Source: Trema orientale (taxonomy: Eukaryota > Streptophyta > Magnoliopsida > Rosales > Cannabaceae). From it: a stretch of 64,000 nt of DNA. The DNA lies in the NCBI GenBank assembly GCA_002914845.1, contig JXTC01000143.1, positions 350,380 through 414,379 on the forward strand. Reading direction: 5' to 3'. The stretch's first letter is position 1. The number at the start of each line of letters is the position of its first letter. The translations under genes and the position numbers were made by a program. Shown piece by piece: positions 58,554 through 64,000 of the stretch. The notes below the pieces were generated by a model. The model saw nothing but the letters and a program-made list of their open reading frames with translations. It did not search any database and was not told the origin of the DNA.

Positions 58554-58926
58554 CTAATAATCATATATATAGATATATATATATTTATATATATATATAT
58601 TTATACAAGAGGAGAGAACATATGTATATATATACCCAAGTTATATTCAGAAAATTTAATAAACAACTACTTTCATAAAACACATCAACGAAAATCGTGA
58701 ACTTTTAATACAAAACATAGTCCTGAACAATCAATATTACAAGTGCATAAAATATATATATATATATCTACACACAATATGTATATGTTCGTATAAGATA
58801 AAAAAATGGATTCTTTTATAGTTAAGATGGATGTTAAACAATTGAAAGATAAGGTAACTATAAGTATTATTGGAAAAAAAGTGGTATAATAATTTCCTCT
58901 TGTTTTATATTGTGTTGTATTGTGGA
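58554..58926. other. TA-rich spacer upstream of copy B exon 2
   Basis: (TA)n tracts at 58563-58600 and 58750-58768. A first exon homologous to copy A's was looked for here and not found. Confidence 0.5.
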
Positions 58927-59568
58927 TAGAACTGTCAAACATGTTGTGCCATCATGGCCCATTAAGTTGGACAAATGTGCTTTCATGTCGTACCCAAAAT
59001 TCAAATTCATTGGCCCGCACGACCCATTGGCCCATGCTTAAATGTGCCGTGCTATGCTATACCGTATTTCGTATCATACCATATTAGATTACGTGTTTAT
59101 ACATGTCATTATATATAGGCCAAAATTTACCCATGTAATTTGTAAAATTTACTTAATTTTAGTACCGTTCTTTGAACATTTTTTTCCCCAAATCATTCAT
59201 ATGTATACAAAAAATAAAAATTAACGTAATAAATTAGAGACAAAATTTTTTAACACCAAAGTAGAACAAAAAATAATTATGAAATATTACAAACCATAAT
59301 TGATTATAAATTATTTTCCAATTCGGTTAGCATTTATACACTAGAAAAATAATATATGTATAACGCGCTAATGTACTGTGCCTATGTACTAGCATATCAT
59401 ATCGTACCTACAGGCGTGTCGTGCTGTGCTCAGCCTATCGTGCTTAAGTTATGAATCCGGCACGATCCACATAATTGGAACATACCTAGCACGGCCTATA
59501 TTTTGACGTGTCGTGCTTAAGCTATGCCGCCATGCTAATGGGTTGGCTCAGCCCTTTTGACGGCTCTA
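58927..59568. mobile_element. hAT-like MITE, 8-bp target duplication
   Basis: Ends are TAGAACTGTCAAACATG and, on the other strand, TAGAGCCGTCAAAAGGG. Flanking octamers ATTGTGGA (58919-58926) and ATAGTGGA (59569-59576) match at seven of eight. The 642-bp interior repeats CCGTGCTATGCTATACC- and CGTGTCGTGCT-type words with GGCCCAT near the ends. No coding capacity. Confidence 0.7.
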
Positions 59569-59928
59569 ATAGTGGATTTTTACATTAGAACTTTTTTTGG
59601 TTTCTCAAGTGCAAAAGCAAGACAACAATAAGGATGGGGCCTTGAGAAGAATGATTATTTTTTTCAAAAAAAAAAAAATCAAAGAATTATCTTCTTTCTT
59701 TTTTCTACTATTATTTCTTGAAATTCCGTTAATATATTGGGTACACCAACTGGTTAAATCAGATTTTAAGTAAATCAATTAATTTACAATCCCAATAATC
59801 AACAGATAAACTTATATACTCGGCATACACAGAAGATTTTTCTTTAAAGCAAGTATTAAAAACATACATATACTCTAATTAGTAGCAAGTATTCCATCTA
59901 GCATGCACTCAATAAATAAAAAAGAAAA

Positions 59929-61747
59929 ATTTTTGCCACATACCCTTTTTAAAGTTATATGTTCAAAATACCCATTTTTTACTTTTTGTACAAAAGTGCC
60001 CATTTTATGGTATACATTTCATGTGTAAAATATGTGTAGTTTACATATACAATGTAAATATGAACCACGGTTTACATTTACAGTATAAATTTATACTTCT
60101 AGTACACATTTTGAAATTTATACCTGATGAGTGACTAAATCACTTACAAATCAAGTATCATTCAATTCAAATAATTGTAAGTTTTCCAGTATTTTTGTCG
60201 GTTTGATGTATTTTTGCTTCGTTTTTGTAGAACTTATGAATAAATAAGAATCAAGAAAAATTGGTGACAAATATGGATATTTCAACCCTTTAAGATGAAA
60301 GTTGAGTCTGATACGAATGCAACGCAACGAAAATCAGGCAAAACAGAGCTAAAATGAAGAAATGGCGCCCGCAGAAGAAAAGCTGTCGTGCTGAGTTCCA
60401 GAACCGAGAGCGCCGCGAAGCTGCCTGAAAATCAGACTTCCAGAGGCTAGAGCATTGCGGCGCTTGCCAGGGGGTACCGCGGTGCTACACAGTATCCGAA
60501 ACTGCATTTTTAGCGAGTTTTTAGAGCCAATCTGGACCATTGATACCCTCTGATTGAATGGTTGATATTCCAACTGGTCTAGGTCACTTTGGAGCACATT
60601 AAATACATCCTTAAGCCTCCATAGTAAGGGTGGAGAGTAAAGGAGGAAACACATACTTGAGAGCTCAAAAATCCTAGATGAGAGCTTTGGAGCAAAAATC
60701 TTGGAAAGGATGCTTGAGAAAGTGGCTTGAGGAGATTGAAACTTGAAGTTCTATCTCCACAAATGAGTTTTCTCTTCCTCTTTCTCACCCTAATTTCATT
60801 TGAATTTTGTATCATGCTTGATTATTGAACATATTTGGATATATGACATTCTTGTTAAAATTAGTGTTGGATTCTCTTATGTTGAACTAATTGTTATATG
60901 TTTGGGGAATGATGTAGCTTAAACTTTGATTCTATGTCTTGATTTCCAATATGTTCTTTGATGTTATTCTTGAATTTACTTGTACTATTCTATGCTTAAT
61001 GCTTCTTAACTAATTAGCTACTAGTTGGATGAATTAGTTTCTGGAATTTGACACTTGAGAAAGAGAATTTTGAAAACAACCATAGGATAGTATAACCTAA
61101 GATTTTGTAGATTTTGAGAGAACTTATAATTCCTTTGAAGCCATAATTAAAGAACTATTGAACATAATGAACTCTTAATTTCTAGGTTCGGAATAGAGAT
61201 ATTGGAACTGAGATTTAGGAGTGATTTCACTCGGCACTCGAGAGAGTGAGTAGAAATATATTTGGGTTCTTGGTTTATAAACTAGGAATAATTGATTAGA
61301 ATACAATTGGTGATCAAAAGACATAGTTGATAGTTAGGTGAATTCAATCTCCTAATACATTTGTGCGTAGAAGTTTCTATATTTTATTTATGTATTTTTA
61401 TTTGTATTTATTTAAATTATATAATCATTTAGTTTGGATGCCTAGATAAAGTTAGGTTATGAAAATTCCGGTAATTAACGATAATTTAACACACAATTCC
61501 TCGTGGGATCGACAACTCTATACTTATCACTTTATTACTTGTTTACGACCCGTGCACTTGCGGTTATTTTACGTATATGTATATAGCATAACAATACCAT
61601 ATTATTTTTATAACATGAAATATATACCATGATATACAAGTCATACATATGGTATACATTTCTCCAACAAATGAGTATTTTATGAAAGAAAAATAAAAAA
61701 TGGATATTTATAAAAATATACTTCAAAAAACAGGTATTTATGAACTT
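59929..61747. mobile_element. Inverted-repeat element split by a solo LTR
   Basis: Left: TTTTTGCCACATACCCTT...CAAAATACCCATTTTTTACTT...TTATGGTATACATTTC. Right, on the other strand: AAAGTTCATAAATACCTG...TAAATATCCATTTTTTATTT...GAGAAATGTATACC. The arms match over about 100 bp, with the LTR and a stretch of TA-rich DNA between them. No clean target duplication was found. Confidence 0.55.
60125..61593 (+). repeat. Solo LTR (1469 bp), target duplication ATACC
   Basis: Begins TGATGAGTGACTAAATCAC and ends ATAGCATAACA. ATACC lies directly outside both ends (60120-60124 and 61594-61598). No primer site follows and no polypurine tract precedes, so this is the product of LTR-LTR recombination. It shares ordered motifs with the LTR at 19816-21507. 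The segment TCCTCGTGGGATCGACAAC...CGTGCACTTGCGG near the end is typical of Athila/Tat-like LTRs. Confidence 0.85.
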
Positions 61748-61935
61748 TTCCATTTATGAACTTTTCCCAAAGGAAACTAGGTTAAGGGGCACTTGCATTT
61801 TCGGTCGTTAGTCTTTTTATTTTAGTATTCTTGTTTCTAAGAAATATGCTATAACACTATTACCTTTATTAAAAAGTGCTATATATGAAACACTCCGAAA
61901 GGAGAGAATAATGACAATCAGATAATCCGGTAATA

Positions 61936-62325
61936 TCAGGGCCACGGCCCGTGGCCACCTTAATTCAACTATAGTTAGAGAAAATGACATGGATATGACT
62001 AATTTGGGCAAAAATAATTTTTCGTACATTTTTCTAAAAATGATATTTTCAATAGTGTCGAAGATTTTTTGGCCATAAGTCAAGAGCCCTTTCACCATAA
62101 AAAAAAAAAAAGAAAAAACCATTATTTAAGATTTTTTTCGTGGTCAAGAAGTTCTTGACAATAGGTCAAGACGTCTTCCTTAATACTTCTAAAAATATCA
62201 TTTTTGGAAAAATGCACTAAAAAGTCATTTTGGCCCAAGTTAGTCCTACTCATACCATGTCTTTTTCTCCTATAGTTATAGCTCATCAACTGGGCTAAGA
62301 TGGTGGGCAAAGGCCTAAGGGGAGC
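61936..62325. mobile_element. Foldback element with ~150-bp arms
   Basis: GACATGGATATGACTAATTT, ATTTTTCTAAAAATGATATT and AGATTTTTTGGCCATAAGTC on the left are answered by ATATCATTTTTGGAAAAATG and AAGTTAGTCCTACTCATACC on the right. The left border carries a palindrome GGCCACGGCCCGTGGCC. Borders are approximate. Confidence 0.6.
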
Positions 62326-62361
62326 AAAGGGATAGTTCGGGCCAAAAGGACCTTCTATATA

Positions 62362-62765
62362 GGGTTTCTTACACTTATACCTATAAAAAATGAAAAGAAT
62401 TACAAAAATACGGAAGTCACAATTTTTTCCAGTTTTCGTACGGTTTTAATTAGAGAAATATCATTTTTTAAAAAATATTTAAAAAATTACCACTTTTAAG
62501 ATAGTTACTGGTTACCAGTTTTTGGAAACTGGTTACTGGAAACTGGTTACCAATTATATATCAGTTATAAATATCTTCGGTTACTAGTTATCAGTTTCTG
62601 GAAACTGGTTACTAGAAACTAGTTACTATTTTAAAAAATGGTATTTTTATAAATATTTTTTAAAAAGCGGTATTTTTCTAATAAAAACCTCGCACTGTGA
62701 AAAATACAAAAGCACCGTATTTTTCCAATTCTTTTCAACAATACCGTATTTTTTCTAATTTTCCC
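62362..62765. mobile_element. MULE-type MITE, 9-bp target duplication TTCTATATA
   Basis: Starts GGGTTTCTTACACTTATACC and ends (other strand) GGGAAAATTAGAAAAAATAC. Both arms contain GAAAAGAATTNNAAAAATACGG. TTCTATATA flanks both ends (62353-62361 and 62766-62774). The interior has GGTTACTGGAAACTGGTTAC-type palindromic repeats. Confidence 0.82.
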
Positions 62766-62956
62766 TTCTATATACGACTCTTTATAAAGCGATATTTTTA
62801 CGACTGTCATAAATTTTGACTGGGACTCAATCTCTATGACGTATGAAGTAATAATCAGTAGCCATAATTTTAATGACAGAAAAAATTTGTTACAGTTCTA
62901 ATAATTTCCTTATGAGAAAGAGTCATAAAAACATATTTTGGCCCAAAAAAAAGAAT

Positions 62957-63350
62957 GGGAAATTAGACATTACATGGTATTTCCTGAAAAAAAATTTAAA
63001 AAATACGGTGATTAGCGTTTTTTTAAGATGCAGTACAGTTTTTATTAGAAAAATACTGTTTTTGAAAAAATATTTAGAAAAGTACCATTTTCAAAATATA
63101 ACTAGTAACCGGTAACCAGTTTCTAGAAACTGGTAACTAATAACTAAAGGTATTTATAACTAGTATATAACTGATAACCAGTAATCGGTAACTGGTAACT
63201 AGTAATCATTTTTAAAATAATATTTTTCTAAAAATATTTTAAAAAGTGATATTTTCTAATAAAAAATGTACAAAAATTTGGAAAAAAAAACCTAACTTCC
63301 GTATTTTTGTAATTGTTTTAATTGTTTATCGGTAAAAATGTTAGAAACCC
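62957..63350. mobile_element. Second MULE-type MITE of the same family
   Basis: Starts GGGAAATTAGACATTAC and ends (other strand) GGGTTTCTAACATTTTTACC. Its right arm (AACAATTACAAAAATACGG) matches the left arm of the element at 62362. The interior again has GGTAACCAGTTTCTAGAAAC repeats. Flanks are A-rich (AAAAAGAAT / AAGAAAAAA), so the 9-bp duplication is unclear. Confidence 0.7.
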
Positions 63351-63499
63351 AAGAAAAAATTCCTTACATCCGTCCATAAACTTTTTTTAAAAAAAAATTC
63401 CTTACATCCGTCCATATCCCTAACACTAATTACTTTTTTTAGAAACCTTTTTTTTTTTTTTTTTTTGCTTACATTCGAGTGAGTGCTTTCCCTCAGGCA

Positions 63500-63780
63500 T
63501 TAAGATAACACGGCCATTCGAGTGAACATTTCACTTAGCCATATGAGATGTAGGCTGTTCGAGTGATTGATTACACTCGGCCTTGTGAGATAGGTACGGC
63601 CGTTCAAGTGAATGGTTTCACTCGGCCATATGAGATGGAGGTCGTTCGAATGAATAGTTTCAATCGGCCAACTAGGAGAATACCCGCTACCGTTTGAGTG
63701 CATGGTGGTCACTCATTCACGTTTAGATATATATATGAGGGCCATTTGAGTGGATATATTCGAACTCAGCCAAGATAAAA
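63500..63780. repeat. Minisatellite of ~43-bp hairpin units
   Basis: Units of the form GGCCGTTCGAGTGAAT...TTCACTCGGCCATATGAGAT recur near 63511, 63552, 63598 and 63640, then degrade toward 63780. Inside each unit GGCCG(TTC)AGTGAA pairs with TTCACTCGGCC. Apparent open frames across it are by-products of the repeat. Confidence 0.75.
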
Positions 63781-64000
63781 AATGCCTTAAGTAGTAGATT
63801 ATTGGACGATTTTCTTATGAGTAATTCTAGGCAAAACATATCACAAAAATTTGTTAGTATATCTGAAAAATAAATAAAATAATCGAGAGAAGTAAATATT
63901 TAAATCTTTTAGATGCGGGATTTGTAGGATTTCATATTATTTTTAGATAAGAATGGTGATCTGTTAATCGAGCATGGTATTTATGTCTTTGTTGGTGAAG
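63781..64000. other. AT-rich end of window
   Basis: No feature was recognised. Confidence 0.5.

Noticed and set aside
63500..63712. 70-codon minus-strand frame with repeated HSN/TIH words
   Set aside because: The amino-acid repeats mirror the 43-bp minisatellite; no protein family fits.

Overview
The window is typical of an angiosperm nuclear genome, most likely a eudicot. It is AT-rich, plant-type introns (GT...AG, often 60-150 nt) are visible, there is an assembly gap of Ns at 23256-23852, and transposable elements of nearly every plant class are nested in it. I see no intact host gene. The host-gene content is three copies, all on the minus strand, of a plant phosphoglycerate-mutase-like (histidine phosphatase superfamily) gene: copy B (47132-58553), copy A (2991-10824) and the start of copy C (1393-1512, running off the left edge). 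All are damaged. Copy A has a frame-breaking 85-nt exon fusion, a lost splice acceptor and a CACTA transposon in intron 2. Copy B has two 1-nt frame lesions, a decayed last exon and a perfect 211-bp tandem duplication carrying one exon. Copy C lacks the catalytic Arg-His.

The clearest structure is a complete 11.9-kb Ty3/gypsy retrotransposon of the Tat lineage (33191-45113). It has LTRs of 745 and 730 bp, 5-bp target duplications (AATAT), a primer site and a polypurine tract. The plus strand carries gag-protease-RT-RNase H-second (archaeal-type) RNase H-integrase in one reading frame, broken only by nine in-frame TAG/TGA codons. The minus strand, between pol and the 3' LTR, carries a separate gene with its own TATA box, a PF04195-like domain and at least five introns with good splice sites (44009 down to about 40278). 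The two genes converge on two tandem arrays (115-bp and 29-bp units) at 39626-40164.

Left third (1-23 kb): mutase copies C and A, a hAT transposase fragment, a CACTA element (6225-10392) that has captured a RecQ helicase fragment, a 569-bp MULE-type foldback element with a 9-bp target duplication, a Tourist-like element with a hAT-like MITE nested inside, a SINE, a 22-24-bp minisatellite, and an Athila/Tat-like retrotransposon relic with the order internal-LTR-PBS-internal-LTR fragment (17.6-23.1 kb). Middle (24-33 kb): an intronless HSP70 fragment and several terminal-inverted-repeat elements with recognisable target duplications. Right (45-64 kb): degenerate AT-rich repeats, mutase copy B with a foldback element and SINEs in its introns, a hAT-like MITE, a solo LTR (60125-61593, target duplication ATACC) that split an older inverted-repeat element, two related MULE-type MITEs and a hairpin-rich minisatellite at the right end.

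The likely history is a decayed tandem array of a small phosphatase gene, expanded and broken by successive insertions. Family calls rest on reading conserved motifs by eye. Divergence figures are hand counts. No database search was run.
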